64,000 bases of DNA from Phycisphaerae bacterium (GCA_023150615.1 JAKLKO010000006.1:124001-188000); one strand, 5' to 3'; positions 32,061 to 41,293 are shown, counted from the first letter of the stretch. Notes: generated by a model from the letters alone, not told the origin. Made by a program: numbers and translations.

Positions 32061-33053
32061 CTAAACGGCGTCGGCCGCGGACGTCGTTGTCGGTGCGGAT
32101 TCAGTCGGTTTCCGCTCGGGCGGCGCTCCGCGAACAAGCGAAATGGCGAGAACGACGCCCGCGGCGGTGCTGACGAGCGTCCCGACCGACACGAGCGGTG
32201 CGTAGGCGTTCTTCTGGAGGAGGGCGAACAGCGCGCCGGAGGTCAGGAGCATCGCAATCCCCGCTGTCGGCTGAGAGAAGATCGTCTCGACCATCGCGGC
32301 CAGCAGCGCCAGCCCGCAGGCGCTGTAGTTCCAGCCGCCGCCCGCGAGTCCGATCCGTCGCGCGACGGTCAGGTATGCAGCCGGGAACGCGACCGCCCAG
32401 AACGCGTTGTACGGATCAAACCCGTCGGGATTGCGGACGCCGCGCAGCAGATGATCGACCGCCAGCAGCGCACCGAGCACGATCAGGATCGTCCGTGCGA
32501 TCTGGAATCGGTTCTTCATGAGCGCATCGAATGGGGACGGCTTTCGGGTGATGCTTTGCAGCACAGGCGCTCTGGGCATCGCGGCACGCGCGCCGGACGG
32601 CGGGGCAATGACCACCGGCGACGGGGCCACGTCCTCGATGCTGTATCGCAACTGGAATGACCCGATCCGCAGCACCTGGTTCGGCTGGATGACGTTGCTG
32701 GCCGTCGACTCGGATGGCTTGCCGCCGTAGCTGCTCCCGACGAAGACCTCCAGCCGGCCGTCGGCCGCAAGCCGGAACGTGCAGTGCTGCGCTGCAACAG
32801 AGTCATCGAGCAGGTATAGCCACGATCCCTCCAGCGAGCCGACCGTAAGGTCCTTGCCTACTGGCAGCAGCAGCCGCTCGCCGATGCGATCCGGCCCGCC
32901 GGTGATGGTCAGAAATCCCCGCCGGCGTTGGCCGTTGATCGTCAGATCAAGGTCGAGCTCGGTTCGGCAAACGGGGCAGTGCACTGCCTCGAGCACGTCG
33001 GTTCGTGCGGTTTCAATCGCTTCGCCGCAGGGACAGAAGATGATCTCGGCCAT
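32061..33053 (-). CDS. Membrane protein with zinc ribbon and FHA domain
   Basis: A 330-residue protein. The N terminus has two Cys pairs (FCPCGEAI, HCPVCRTEL), consistent with a zinc ribbon. An FHA domain follows (residues about 50-145), with LTVGSLEGSWLYLLDDSVAAQHCTFRL and VIQPNQVLRIGSFQLRY. After an Ala/Pro linker there are about four hydrophobic helices (residues 205-300). FHA domains bind phosphothreonine peptides, so it may be a membrane-tethered reader for a Ser/Thr kinase; no kinase of that kind lies in the window. It converges on the second MoxR gene (11-base gap). Confidence 0.8.
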   Translation of the reverse strand: MAEIIFCPCGEAIETARTDVLEAVHCPVCRTELDLDLTINGQRRRGFLTITGGPDRIGERLLLPVGKDLTVGSLEGSWLYLLDDSVAAQHCTFRLAADGRLEVFVGSSYGGKPSESTASNVIQPNQVLRIGSFQLRYSIEDVAPSPVVIAPPSGARAAMPRAPVLQSITRKPSPFDALMKNRFQIARTILIVLGALLAVDHLLRGVRNPDGFDPYNAFWAVAFPAAYLTVARRIGLAGGGWNYSACGLALLAAMVETIFSQPTAGIAMLLTSGALFALLQKNAYAPLVSVGTLVSTAAGVVLAISLVRGAPPERKPTESAPTTTSAADAV

Positions 33054-33114
33054 GTGTCGCCCGGTCCGTGTGCCCGTGGACCGCCCGTTCGGCCAGTTTC
33101 GGCGGACGTGACGA

Positions 33115-34506
33115 TTATTGCAAGACCGATAGCCCCGTCGTATTCGGCACCGCCAGCACGTCGTAGCCGTCGCTGCCGGTTCCGCGCACGCGTACGAGCT
33201 GCCCGACGTCGAATTCTCCGCCGCGGACGTACGTCACGCTGTCGATCTCGGGCGCCTGACCGGCATGCCGCCCTGGATACACTCCGTCGCGTCCAAAGGC
33301 GTCGATGACGACGTCAAATCTCCGCCCAGCCATGGCCCGCGCCTTTTCGAATGCGATCGGCTGCTGCGCCTCCATCAGCGCTGCGACGCGCGATTGCTTC
33401 ACCTTCTGAGGCAGTTGATGACGCATCCGTCCGGACGGCGTCTCGGGTTCGAGCGAATAGGGGAAGACGCCGACGGCATCGAAGCGTTGCTCGCGCACGA
33501 ACTCGACCAGTTCCGCAAACTCCGCGTCCGTCTCGCCCGGAAAGCCGGCGATGAACGTCGTTCGCAGCGACACGCCGCGGATACGATCCCGCAGGCGTCG
33601 CAGCAGCGATTCGGTCCCGGCCCGGTCGATGCGACGATGCATCGCCTTGAGCACGCGGTCGTTGATGTGTTGCAGCGGAATGTCCACGTACTTCACAACG
33701 CGCGTGCACTCCGCAATCGCGTCGATCAGCGCCTCATCCACCTCGGTCGGATAAACGTACATCAGGCGAATCCACGTTGCGCCGTCGAGGCGATCCAGCT
33801 CCCGCAGCAGTCCGGCCAGACCCGGGGCGTAGCCGATGTCGCGCCCGTAGCTCGTCGTGTCCTGGCCGATCAGGATCAGCTCGCGGACGCCGTCGTCGAT
33901 CATCTCGCGGCATTCGTCGAGGATGCGTTCAACGGGCTTGCAGTGCATCGGACCGCGGATGCTCGGGATCGTGCAGAACGTGCACTTCTGGTCGCAGCCC
34001 TCGCTGATCCGCACGTATGCGTAGTGCGGCGGTGTCAGCCGAACCCGCGCGCGATCGGTCCATTCCTTCGACCGCAGCGGGTGATATTCGGCGAGAAAGA
34101 CGAGCGGTTCACCCGGCCGGCGATTGCCGTTCGCGCGCGCCGATCGACGGGATCCCGGCGCAACCGCCCGGACGATGTCCTCGCGGTTGTTCACGCCGAC
34201 GAGGGCATCGATCTCCGGCACTTCTTCGACAAGGCGCTGGCCATCGCGCTGCACGAGACAGCCGGCGACCACCAGCCGCCGAATCTCGCCGCGGCGCTTC
34301 CGCGCCGCCGCATCGCGCAGGATACCCAGGGCCTCGTCCCGCGACGTCGCGAGGAACCCGCACGTATTGACCACCAGCACGTCGGCGCCGACAGCCTCCG
34401 ACGCGATCGCGCAGCCCGACTCGGCCAGCAGACCCAGCATCTTCTCCGAGTCCACGAGGTTCTTCGGACAGCCGAGCGAAACCAGCGACACGGTCGGCTT
34501 CGACAT
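33115..34506 (-). CDS. rimO: Ribosomal protein S12 methylthiotransferase RimO
   Basis: A 463-residue radical SAM enzyme that methylthiolates an Asp of ribosomal protein S12. The N-terminal UPF0004 domain has SLVSLGCPKNLVDSEKMLG, typical of RimO rather than MiaB, and Cys residues at NTCGF and AGCLVQRD that bind the second cluster. The radical SAM motif is EGCDQKCTFCTIPSIRG. A TRAM domain ends the protein (GRDGVYPGRHAGQAPEIDSV ... GQLVRVRG). It is slightly longer than the E. coli protein, with an insertion around residue 115-140. Start ATG 34506. Confidence 0.96.
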   Translation of the reverse strand: MSKPTVSLVSLGCPKNLVDSEKMLGLLAESGCAIASEAVGADVLVVNTCGFLATSRDEALGILRDAAARKRRGEIRRLVVAGCLVQRDGQRLVEEVPEIDALVGVNNREDIVRAVAPGSRRSARANGNRRPGEPLVFLAEYHPLRSKEWTDRARVRLTPPHYAYVRISEGCDQKCTFCTIPSIRGPMHCKPVERILDECREMIDDGVRELILIGQDTTSYGRDIGYAPGLAGLLRELDRLDGATWIRLMYVYPTEVDEALIDAIAECTRVVKYVDIPLQHINDRVLKAMHRRIDRAGTESLLRRLRDRIRGVSLRTTFIAGFPGETDAEFAELVEFVREQRFDAVGVFPYSLEPETPSGRMRHQLPQKVKQSRVAALMEAQQPIAFEKARAMAGRRFDVVIDAFGRDGVYPGRHAGQAPEIDSVTYVRGGEFDVGQLVRVRGTGSDGYDVLAVPNTTGLSVLQ

Positions 34507-34628
34507 GCGATGAACGCTCCGGCGATCAATGGCTCAGGCCGCGGCACGGGTCGAACGACCGCCGCGAGAGACACGACAGGATAGCACAAATCGATCGCGG
34601 CCGCCCGCGTTCCGACGGTCGCCACCGT

Positions 34629-35693
34629 TCAAACGTTGAATCGGAACAGGATGACGTCGCCGTCCTGCACGACGTATGTCTTGCCCTCGAGGCGAACCTT
34701 GCCCGCAGCCTTGGCTGCCCGCATGTCGCCGGCCGCCTTCAAGTCCGCATACGCCACCGTCTCGGCCCGGATGAAGCCGCGCTGGATGTCGCTGTGGATC
34801 TTCCCGGCCGCCTCCAAGGCCGACATGCCGCGCCGAATCGTCCAGGCCCGAACCTCTTCTTCGCCGGCGGTCAGGAACGAGATCAATCCGGCGGCGTCGT
34901 AGCAGGCGTGAATGAGTCGATTCTTGGCGGGTTCGGACAGTCCGAGGTCAGCGAGGAACGCGGGCCGGTCGTCCGGACTGAGCTGTGCGATCTCGGCCTC
35001 GATCTCGGCGGACAGGGCGAGCGTCGCGGTCGCCGTGGGATGCGTGAACGCGGGTGGTCGCGCCACGTCGCCCTCGGAGACGTTGATCACCACGATGAGC
35101 GGCTTTTGCGTCAGGAAGCCGAAGCTCAGCGCGATCTTGCCTTCCTCGTCGTTGTGCAGCGCGTTGCTGACCGGCAGTTCCTTCTCGAGGCATTCGCGAA
35201 TCCGCTGCATCAGCGCCAGCTCGCGTTTGTCGGCCTCAACTGCTTTGCCGCCCTTGGCGACTTGTTTTTCGAGACGTTCGATCCGGTTCACGACCTGTTC
35301 CAGGTCGGCGAACATCAACTCCGTGTGCAGTTCGTCCAGGTCGGCCTTTGGGTCGATCCGATTCCGGTACGCCGTCACGCCGGACGATTCAAACTGTCGC
35401 ACAACCGCCACCAGCCCGTCGCACACCCGCAGGTTCGCCATGCAGCGCCGGAACTCGGCCTGCCCGTGCGGATCGGAGAGCGAGATGCCCGGCACGTCGA
35501 CGAACTCGAGTGTGGCCTCGGTGTACTTCTTGGGCTTATGGAGCACGGCCAGCAGGTCGAGGCGCGGATCGGGCACCTTGACGGTCGCGAGCCGTTCGAC
35601 GCCCGACTGCGCTGGATCGGGCGCGAGTCCGGTGATGGCCGAGAACAGCGTCGATTTTCCGGATTGCGGTGGTCCGACGAGAGCGAAGCGCAT
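34629..35693 (-). CDS. ychF: YchF-type ATPase/GTPase
   Basis: A 354-residue Obg-related P-loop protein: G1 GPPQSGKSTLFSAITG, switch region VDVPGISLSDPHGQ, the YchF-specific G4-like NVSEGD (instead of NKxD, which explains the ATP preference of YchF), and a C-terminal TGS domain ending DGDVILFRFNV. It binds the ribosome and modulates translation/stress responses. Length is normal. Divergent from the AMP nucleosidase gene by 173 bases. Confidence 0.94.
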   Translation of the reverse strand: MRFALVGPPQSGKSTLFSAITGLAPDPAQSGVERLATVKVPDPRLDLLAVLHKPKKYTEATLEFVDVPGISLSDPHGQAEFRRCMANLRVCDGLVAVVRQFESSGVTAYRNRIDPKADLDELHTELMFADLEQVVNRIERLEKQVAKGGKAVEADKRELALMQRIRECLEKELPVSNALHNDEEGKIALSFGFLTQKPLIVVINVSEGDVARPPAFTHPTATATLALSAEIEAEIAQLSPDDRPAFLADLGLSEPAKNRLIHACYDAAGLISFLTAGEEEVRAWTIRRGMSALEAAGKIHSDIQRGFIRAETVAYADLKAAGDMRAAKAAGKVRLEGKTYVVQDGDVILFRFNV

Positions 35694-35866
35694 CGAGGCA
35701 GATCCCCTGCTTGATTGAGCCGGGCCGATTCTAGCGGCGCGGGCGCATGGCTGTCGACCGCGCGGTCCGCTGCGACTGGCGACGAAGGCGAGGGTGCGTA
35801 TAGTGTGCGGTTGTCAGGGCGACGGCGCATCGCGCGGGCGAGCGCGCGCCGCACAAGGGGCTGCTC

Positions 35867-36640
35867 GTGCCGACGAAACTGCAATTGGCCCGAAGCTGGC
35901 TGCCGAGATACACCGGCATGCCGGTCGATGAGTTCGGCGAGTACATTCTGCTCACCAATTTCTTCGCCTACGTCGAACGCTTCGCGGCCCGGTTTGGCTG
36001 CGACGTGACCGGCGTCGGCCGGCCGATGCAGGCGGCCACGAACTCCGCGGGGCTGTCGATCGTCAATTTCGGCATCGGCTCGCCGAACGCGGCGATCATC
36101 ATGGACCTGCTGACGGCGCGGCGCCCGAAGGGTGTTCTGTTTCTCGGGAAGTGCGGCGGGCTGAAGAAGACGTCGGAGATCGGGCACTTCATCCTGCCGA
36201 TCGGCGCGATTCGGGGCGAAGGCACGTCGGACGATTACTTCCCACCTGAGGTTCCGGCGCTGCCGTCGTTCAAGCTGCACAAGTTCGTGTCACAGAAACT
36301 CGCCGAGCGAAACCTCGAGTATCGCACGGGCGTGGTCTACACGACGAACCGCCGCGTCTGGGAGCACGACGAAGCATTCCGCACGCGACTGGCGGAGTTG
36401 ACCTGCATCGCGATCGACATGGAGACTGCGACCATTTTCATCGTGGGTCACCGGAACGAGATCTCGCGCGGGGCGCTCCTGCTCATTTCGGACGTCCCGA
36501 TCACGCCCGACGGGATCAAGACCGAGGAGAGCGACGCCCGCGTCACGCGCGAGTGGGCCGACCTGCACCTCCAGATCGGCGTCGATGCCATGACGCAGAT
36601 CGGCGAGCACGGCGAGCCGATCAAGCACTTCCAGTATTGA
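35867..36640 (+). CDS. amn: AMP nucleosidase
   Basis: A 257-residue member of the purine phosphorylase fold. It shows SWLPRYTGMPVDEFGEYILL, NFGIGSPNAAIIMDLLTA, VLFLGKCGGLKKTSEIGH and CIAIDMETATIF (the conserved Glu-Met-Glu region). This matches the short AMP nucleosidase type familiar from Bacteroidota, lacking the N-terminal domain of E. coli Amn. It would release adenine from AMP to control adenylate levels. GTG 35867 has AAGGGG at 35855-35860 with a six-base spacer. A TATAGT box lies at 35799-35804. Confidence 0.88.
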   Translation: MPTKLQLARSWLPRYTGMPVDEFGEYILLTNFFAYVERFAARFGCDVTGVGRPMQAATNSAGLSIVNFGIGSPNAAIIMDLLTARRPKGVLFLGKCGGLKKTSEIGHFILPIGAIRGEGTSDDYFPPEVPALPSFKLHKFVSQKLAERNLEYRTGVVYTTNRRVWEHDEAFRTRLAELTCIAIDMETATIFIVGHRNEISRGALLLISDVPITPDGIKTEESDARVTREWADLHLQIGVDAMTQIGEHGEPIKHFQY

Positions 36641-36659
36641 GCCGTCTTGCCTCGGGGCG

Positions 36660-36679
36660 GCGGGCAAGCGGTCGCCCGC
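36660..36679. terminator. Hairpin between two convergent genes
   Basis: GCGGGC/GCCCGC arms with an eight-base loop fill the middle of the 50-base gap between the AMP nucleosidase gene and the beta-propeller protein gene. No T-run follows, so it is a possible, weak bidirectional terminator. Confidence 0.35.
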
Positions 36680-36690
36680 GGCATGGCCGG

Positions 36691-39408
36691 CTACGGGCAC
36701 AGCCCGTTCACGATGCACGCCACGAACCCGGTGATGTCGCCGCCGTTGACCGAATCGTCGTTGTTCACGTCGGCGGCGCAGCGGCGTCTTGGCGTCGCCG
36801 AGCCGGGATCGAGCAGCACCGCGACGAATGCCGGCACGTCCGCAGGTTCCCGCACGCCGTTCTCATCGACGTCGGCCTTCGCGATCGGCACGACGGCGGC
36901 GTTCGCTGGATCACCACCGCAACCGATGACCTCTTCGCGGTCGAAGAACCCGTCCTCGTCGCGGTCGATGCCGATGCGCGTCTCGCTGCCTTTGGGCACG
37001 ACCGTCCAGGTCAACTCGTTGCCCGTCTGGGCCGCGGCGCGAAGCGTGGCGGGCGTGATCGACTCCGCCACGAGGTCGGACTGAAACACGTTGTTCGGGG
37101 CAAACGTGGTCGAGTTGTAGCGATAGCCGCGCTGCACGCCGCCCTGGCGGCCCTTGACCACGAGTCCGACCTGGTTCGCGTTCGCCAGCGCGATCATCGA
37201 GTTGGTGAGATTGACGACGTTTGGGGCGTTGTTGTTCGTGCCGTCGAGCGTCACCTGCCGGCCGACGGCGGCGTGCGTATCCGCGGAGAAGCACAGCATC
37301 AGCGCCTCGACATCGCGCCGTTGCTGCTGGCCTTGCGCCCCCGGCGCGAATGCAAAGCCGGCGTTCAGCAGGGCGTTGAGCGTGTCGAACTCGCTGTGAT
37401 GGTTGAACCCGAATCCGCGATTGGACTGCTGGCTCAGCCGGTCCCAGCCTGTCTTCTCGTGCATGTTCCTGAGCTGCGCCATCTTCAGGTTCTGCGGCGC
37501 GAGCGGCAGGCCCGGAAAGTCGATCGTCTGGTTCGTCCCGCTGCCGGGGAACGGGCCGTGGCACGAAATGCACGGCGCGCCGCCGACGGTCGGGAGCGTG
37601 TTGAAGATGTTGACGCCGGCGTTCGGGTTTCCGATGCCGGTGGATAGTGTCATGCTCGGCGGCAGGGTGCCATCGAAGTTGCGGTTCGGGTTGGGCGGGT
37701 ATTCGATCGTCGCCACAAAGTCGGTCATGAGTTGCATCTGCATGGGGTCGGGCTGCGCATCCGCTCCCTGCAGGTCGGTGAACGCCGGCGCGAACGCCGC
37801 GAGGTTCTCGCGGTCGCCGCGCCAGTGAAACGGCTCGGTGCCGACAATGCCCTGAAGCGACTGAGTGACCATCGGCCCTTTCATCGGATGCCAGTCCGGG
37901 CAGTTCGGCTGACGGCAGTCCTGATTGAACGCCTTCATCTGGCCAGCGGGATTGCCGAGGTCCCACGCGAGAAAGTCGGTTCGACCGTCGATGTGGCATG
38001 AGGCGCAGGCGATCTGCCCGAGGCCGGAGAACTGGTGCGTGTCGTAGAGCAGCGGACGGCCGAGGCGGATCGCGTTTGGCGTCGGATCGAAGAAGGGGAC
38101 GCGCGCGGTCTCGGTGTTGCTCGCGGTGTCGATCTGCGAGACCGAGGCGTCGAAGCGGTTCAGCACGAAGACTCGGCCGCCGGAGGCGTCCATCGCCAGC
38201 CCGGTGGGACCTTGCGCAACGTCGATCTGCGCGATCCGCGCGCCGGCGCTGTTGGTGACAATGACGGAATTCGAACCCATGCCGGCGACGTAGGCGATCC
38301 CGTTCGACGGGTGCCAGACGATGGCCCGCGGGTCGCCGATGGACTGGTCGCGCTGCGCCTGCGGAATGCTCGGCGTGGCGTAGGTCAGGTGCGGATTCAG
38401 GTCGATGACCTGAGTCGTCGCGGGCGTCGCGGGATCGAACAGGCCCATGTGGACGCGCACGAACGTGGCGCGGATGTTCGGCTCGAAGCGGATCTGGTTC
38501 CGCGCCTCGGTGCCGATGACGCTGACCGTTCCGTTCGGGCGCACGCCGATGCCCATCACCGTCGTCAGCATGCCGTTCGCATACGTCACGCCGAGCGTCG
38601 TCGTGTCGATGATCGCCACGTCATGATCATGCAGATTCCACGTCACGAACGCCGACCAGTTCCGGCCGTTGTCGTCGAGCCACTGACCGGCGGCGTTGCG
38701 CCGCACGATGTGGCCGACGCGCGGCGGCGGCGGGAGTCCCGGCGTGATCGGCGGGTTGAAGACGTTGCCCGAATTCGGCGGTGGATTGAGTCCGCCGTAC
38801 GGCCCGGCCGGGTTGGAGACATCCTGCTGGCGAATGGCCGTCGTCGGGTTGCCGGATTCGAAGATGGCTGCGTAGACCCGCGTGCCGTCCGGGCTTGCCG
38901 CGAGGGCTCGCGGGTCCTCGCCCTGGATGGTGATGATCGCGGGCGCGGCGGCGAGATTGGCCGGATCGAAGACGCGGACCTGGTTGAGCTGCGAGACGCT
39001 GGCGAAGGCCCGTTGCGGCGACCCGGCGAACACCACATCGCATGGTTCATCGCCGGTGTCGATCGTTCGGATGACGCGCATCGTCGGCAGATCGACGATG
39101 CTGATGCTGTCGGACATGTGATTGACGACCCACGCCTCGGTCTCCGATCTTGCCCGAACGGAGACGGGATCCAGTCCGACCGGGACCGCGCCCGTTCGCA
39201 CCGGGCTGGCCCCGGATACGTCGAACGCCAGCAGTCGGTTGTCGGCCGTGCTGACGACGAGGAGCGTGTTTCCGGACGGCGTCAGGTCGATCGGGTGGAC
39301 CTGCGGCGTCTCCCAGTTCACAAAACTCGACTGGGCCGCCGCCGGTTCGAGCTTGAATCCGATGACGATCGTGAGACAGAGGATCGGCGAAACGAGCTTC
39401 TTTGCCAT
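36691..39408 (-). CDS. Secreted beta-propeller/di-haem cytochrome protein with dockerin-like C terminus
   Basis: A 905-residue exported protein. A signal peptide (MAKKLVSPILCLTIVIGF) is followed by YVTN-type beta-propeller repeats (about 35-450; for example AWVVNHMSDSISIVDLPT and RVFVLNRFDASVSQIDT). A cytochrome-peroxidase-like part has two haem c motifs, CASCH near residue 482 and CISCH near 600. The C terminus has two Asp-rich repeats (ADVDENGVREPADVPAF; ADVNNDDSVNGGDITGF). ATG 39408 has GGGAG nine bases upstream; a GTG at 39423 is the alternative. A periplasmic or surface oxidoreductase role is likely. A TTGACA at 39522-39527 on this strand may be its -35 box. Confidence 0.88.
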   Translation of the reverse strand: MAKKLVSPILCLTIVIGFKLEPAAAQSSFVNWETPQVHPIDLTPSGNTLLVVSTADNRLLAFDVSGASPVRTGAVPVGLDPVSVRARSETEAWVVNHMSDSISIVDLPTMRVIRTIDTGDEPCDVVFAGSPQRAFASVSQLNQVRVFDPANLAAAPAIITIQGEDPRALAASPDGTRVYAAIFESGNPTTAIRQQDVSNPAGPYGGLNPPPNSGNVFNPPITPGLPPPPRVGHIVRRNAAGQWLDDNGRNWSAFVTWNLHDHDVAIIDTTTLGVTYANGMLTTVMGIGVRPNGTVSVIGTEARNQIRFEPNIRATFVRVHMGLFDPATPATTQVIDLNPHLTYATPSIPQAQRDQSIGDPRAIVWHPSNGIAYVAGMGSNSVIVTNSAGARIAQIDVAQGPTGLAMDASGGRVFVLNRFDASVSQIDTASNTETARVPFFDPTPNAIRLGRPLLYDTHQFSGLGQIACASCHIDGRTDFLAWDLGNPAGQMKAFNQDCRQPNCPDWHPMKGPMVTQSLQGIVGTEPFHWRGDRENLAAFAPAFTDLQGADAQPDPMQMQLMTDFVATIEYPPNPNRNFDGTLPPSMTLSTGIGNPNAGVNIFNTLPTVGGAPCISCHGPFPGSGTNQTIDFPGLPLAPQNLKMAQLRNMHEKTGWDRLSQQSNRGFGFNHHSEFDTLNALLNAGFAFAPGAQGQQQRRDVEALMLCFSADTHAAVGRQVTLDGTNNNAPNVVNLTNSMIALANANQVGLVVKGRQGGVQRGYRYNSTTFAPNNVFQSDLVAESITPATLRAAAQTGNELTWTVVPKGSETRIGIDRDEDGFFDREEVIGCGGDPANAAVVPIAKADVDENGVREPADVPAFVAVLLDPGSATPRRRCAADVNNDDSVNGGDITGFVACIVNGLCP

Positions 39409-39704
39409 CTGGATTGCTCCCACAACCTGAGGCTCGCCCAGGCCTCATCCGCGACACGGGGCCCGTGCCGGGTCGCGTTGCGCCCGCTCGGGGCGTAGAA
39501 CGCCGTACCGGTCGGTCTTATTGTCAACATTTGCGGGTTGAAGTCAGGATTCCCGCGACGGCGCGGGCTCGGCCGAAGGTCCGAAAGCACGTTCTTCGGC
39601 GGGACAACACCGTCATTCCGCCCAGAACGCGAAATAGCTCAGCGGCGGCAGTCGGCTTAGCGAAAAACCGTGTTGTGTCGACGAAGGAGAGGTGTGCTGG
39701 TCAA
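39409..39704. other. Intergenic region between the beta-propeller gene and tRNA-Leu
   Basis: These 296 bases hold no recognised gene. On the minus strand a perfect TTGACA (39522-39527) occurs without a convincing -10 partner at standard spacing. An inverted pair GACACGGGGCCCGTGCC near 39455 can form a short hairpin. Confidence 0.5.
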
Positions 39705-39788
39705 TGCGGCCGAGAGGAGTCGAACCTCCACGAGCTTGCGCCCACTAGGACCTGAACCTAGCGCGTCTGCCAGTTCCGCCACGGCCGC
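39705..39788 (-). tRNA. tRNA-Leu (anticodon CAG)
   Basis: The 84-base minus-strand sequence folds as a leucine tRNA: acceptor stem GCGGCCG/CGGCCGC is perfectly paired, the D-arm is GCGGAACTGGCAGACGC, and the anticodon stem CTAGG/CCTAG encloses TTCAGGT with anticodon CAG. A long variable arm (GGGC-GCAA-GCTC) of class II type precedes a T-arm with loop TTCGACT. The discriminator is A and the CCA end is not encoded. The stem, loop and variable-arm lengths are all standard for Leu. Confidence 0.96.
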
Positions 39789-39889
39789 GAGCATCGACAG
39801 GGCGTTTTCGGGTCCTGTCGAACGCTAGAACCTAGCCGCGCCGCGGCGGCTTCGCAAGCCCCTCGCCGATCGGGGCATCGCACGCGGCG

Positions 39890-41293
39890 TTACGGCGAAA
39901 CCAGCAGCGCCGCGAGACCGACCGCGTCGGCCGCGTCGATGGCGAAATCGCCGGATTGCACGTTTGCAGCGCAGAAATCCCGGGACGTGTCGCATGGGGG
40001 ATTCAGAAGCACCTCGACGAACGCCTGGATGTCGAACCCGTTCAGCACGCCGTTGTCGTCCACGTCGCCCACCAGACACGCGGCCGGCGTCGGCACGACG
40101 GCGTCGATGGACAACTCCGACTGCCCCGCGCCGGGAAGGTACGGAACGAGCGTCGCGCGGGCCGTCGTCGGGGCCACGCCGGCGTCGAAGCTGAAGTTGA
40201 ACAGATAGCCCCAGAGCAGGGCGTTTGCGGCCGGGTCCTTGTCGAACGCGTCCGTCTCGTAGACGATCGCTTCGCACGTCGCGTCGTAGGACGGCGTCCA
40301 GTCATTGCCGGGCGTCGTGTCGCCATCGCGAAAACCGATGTTCGACGGCGTCGCGCTGCTCGGCAGCGGGACGCTGAAGCGGCGGATCCGCCGCGTGTAG
40401 TTGTAGTTGTACAACGCGTATTCGTAATGCCAGTTCCCGCCGCCGAGGTCGGTCGCCTTCGAGGCGAGATACACCGTTCCCGGATCAGCGACCGACGCGA
40501 CGAGCTGGTTGGCCCCGCCGGTCAGCCATCGGGTCGCGACGGCCGGTCCGGGCGTGAACGGATTGTCCGCGGCGGGGGTGCTGAAGGCCCAGCTTGAGCC
40601 GAACCAGGTCATGGTGCAGCGTCGCGTGCCGAGATTGTTTGCGGCGTTCACGTCATCCCGGACGATGATCATCGCCTCATAGAAGTACGTCGCATCGGCG
40701 TTGCCGAGATCGGCGTCGTTGACGACCATGCGGTGGTCGAGCGGGCCGTGGCCGGTCGATCCGTGATTGCGGAGGCAATCGACGGGCACGCCGTCGAAGT
40801 GCGATCCGCACGCCTCCCAGAGACCGGTGTACGGATCGACCTCCTCGCGCGGGCCGAGATAGAACTGGTTCGAGTTTGCGCTGTTGCTGTAGGTGTCGGA
40901 GCAGTTGACGGCGAGATACGTCCCGCCGGAGTCGGAGCAGATTCCGCAGAGACTCGCCCCGTTGACGAAGAACGTGTGCTTCACCCAGGAGCGCCCGAGC
41001 TGCTCGATGCGATCGTTCTTGAGGCGGTAGAGGCTGTACGCGATGAACGGATGGTCCTCGTCCATCGGCGCCAGCCACGGGACGTTTTCGGTGCCGATGT
41101 TGCAGGCGACGGTGGAGAGCGAGATTGCGTTATCGCCGGTCGGATACGTCCCGACGCGCGTCACCGGCGAGATGTTCGTGAGGTTGAAGAGCTGAACGTC
41201 CTTGACGGCCAGTGCCGGCGACGCGATCGAAAGCGGCGCGAGAATGCCGAACAGGCGCAGGCCGATCCACGAAAGCCGAGAACGGCGGCGCAT
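39890..41293 (-). CDS. Secreted protein of unknown function with dockerin-like C terminus
   Basis: A 467-residue exported protein with signal peptide RLFGILAPLSIASPALA. The body (about 35-385) is rich in Asn/Thr/aromatic residues with paired Cys (ASLCGICSDSG, AACGSHFDGVPVDCL); it has no known catalytic motif. The last 75 residues contain two repeats (GDVDDNGVLNGFDIQAFVEVLLNP; ANVQSGDFAIDAADAVGL), the same module as in the deiminase-like and beta-propeller proteins of this window. The body resembles nothing I recognise. tRNA-Leu lies just downstream. Confidence 0.78.
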   Translation of the reverse strand: MRRRSRLSWIGLRLFGILAPLSIASPALAVKDVQLFNLTNISPVTRVGTYPTGDNAISLSTVACNIGTENVPWLAPMDEDHPFIAYSLYRLKNDRIEQLGRSWVKHTFFVNGASLCGICSDSGGTYLAVNCSDTYSNSANSNQFYLGPREEVDPYTGLWEACGSHFDGVPVDCLRNHGSTGHGPLDHRMVVNDADLGNADATYFYEAMIIVRDDVNAANNLGTRRCTMTWFGSSWAFSTPAADNPFTPGPAVATRWLTGGANQLVASVADPGTVYLASKATDLGGGNWHYEYALYNYNYTRRIRRFSVPLPSSATPSNIGFRDGDTTPGNDWTPSYDATCEAIVYETDAFDKDPAANALLWGYLFNFSFDAGVAPTTARATLVPYLPGAGQSELSIDAVVPTPAACLVGDVDDNGVLNGFDIQAFVEVLLNPPCDTSRDFCAANVQSGDFAIDAADAVGLAALLVSP

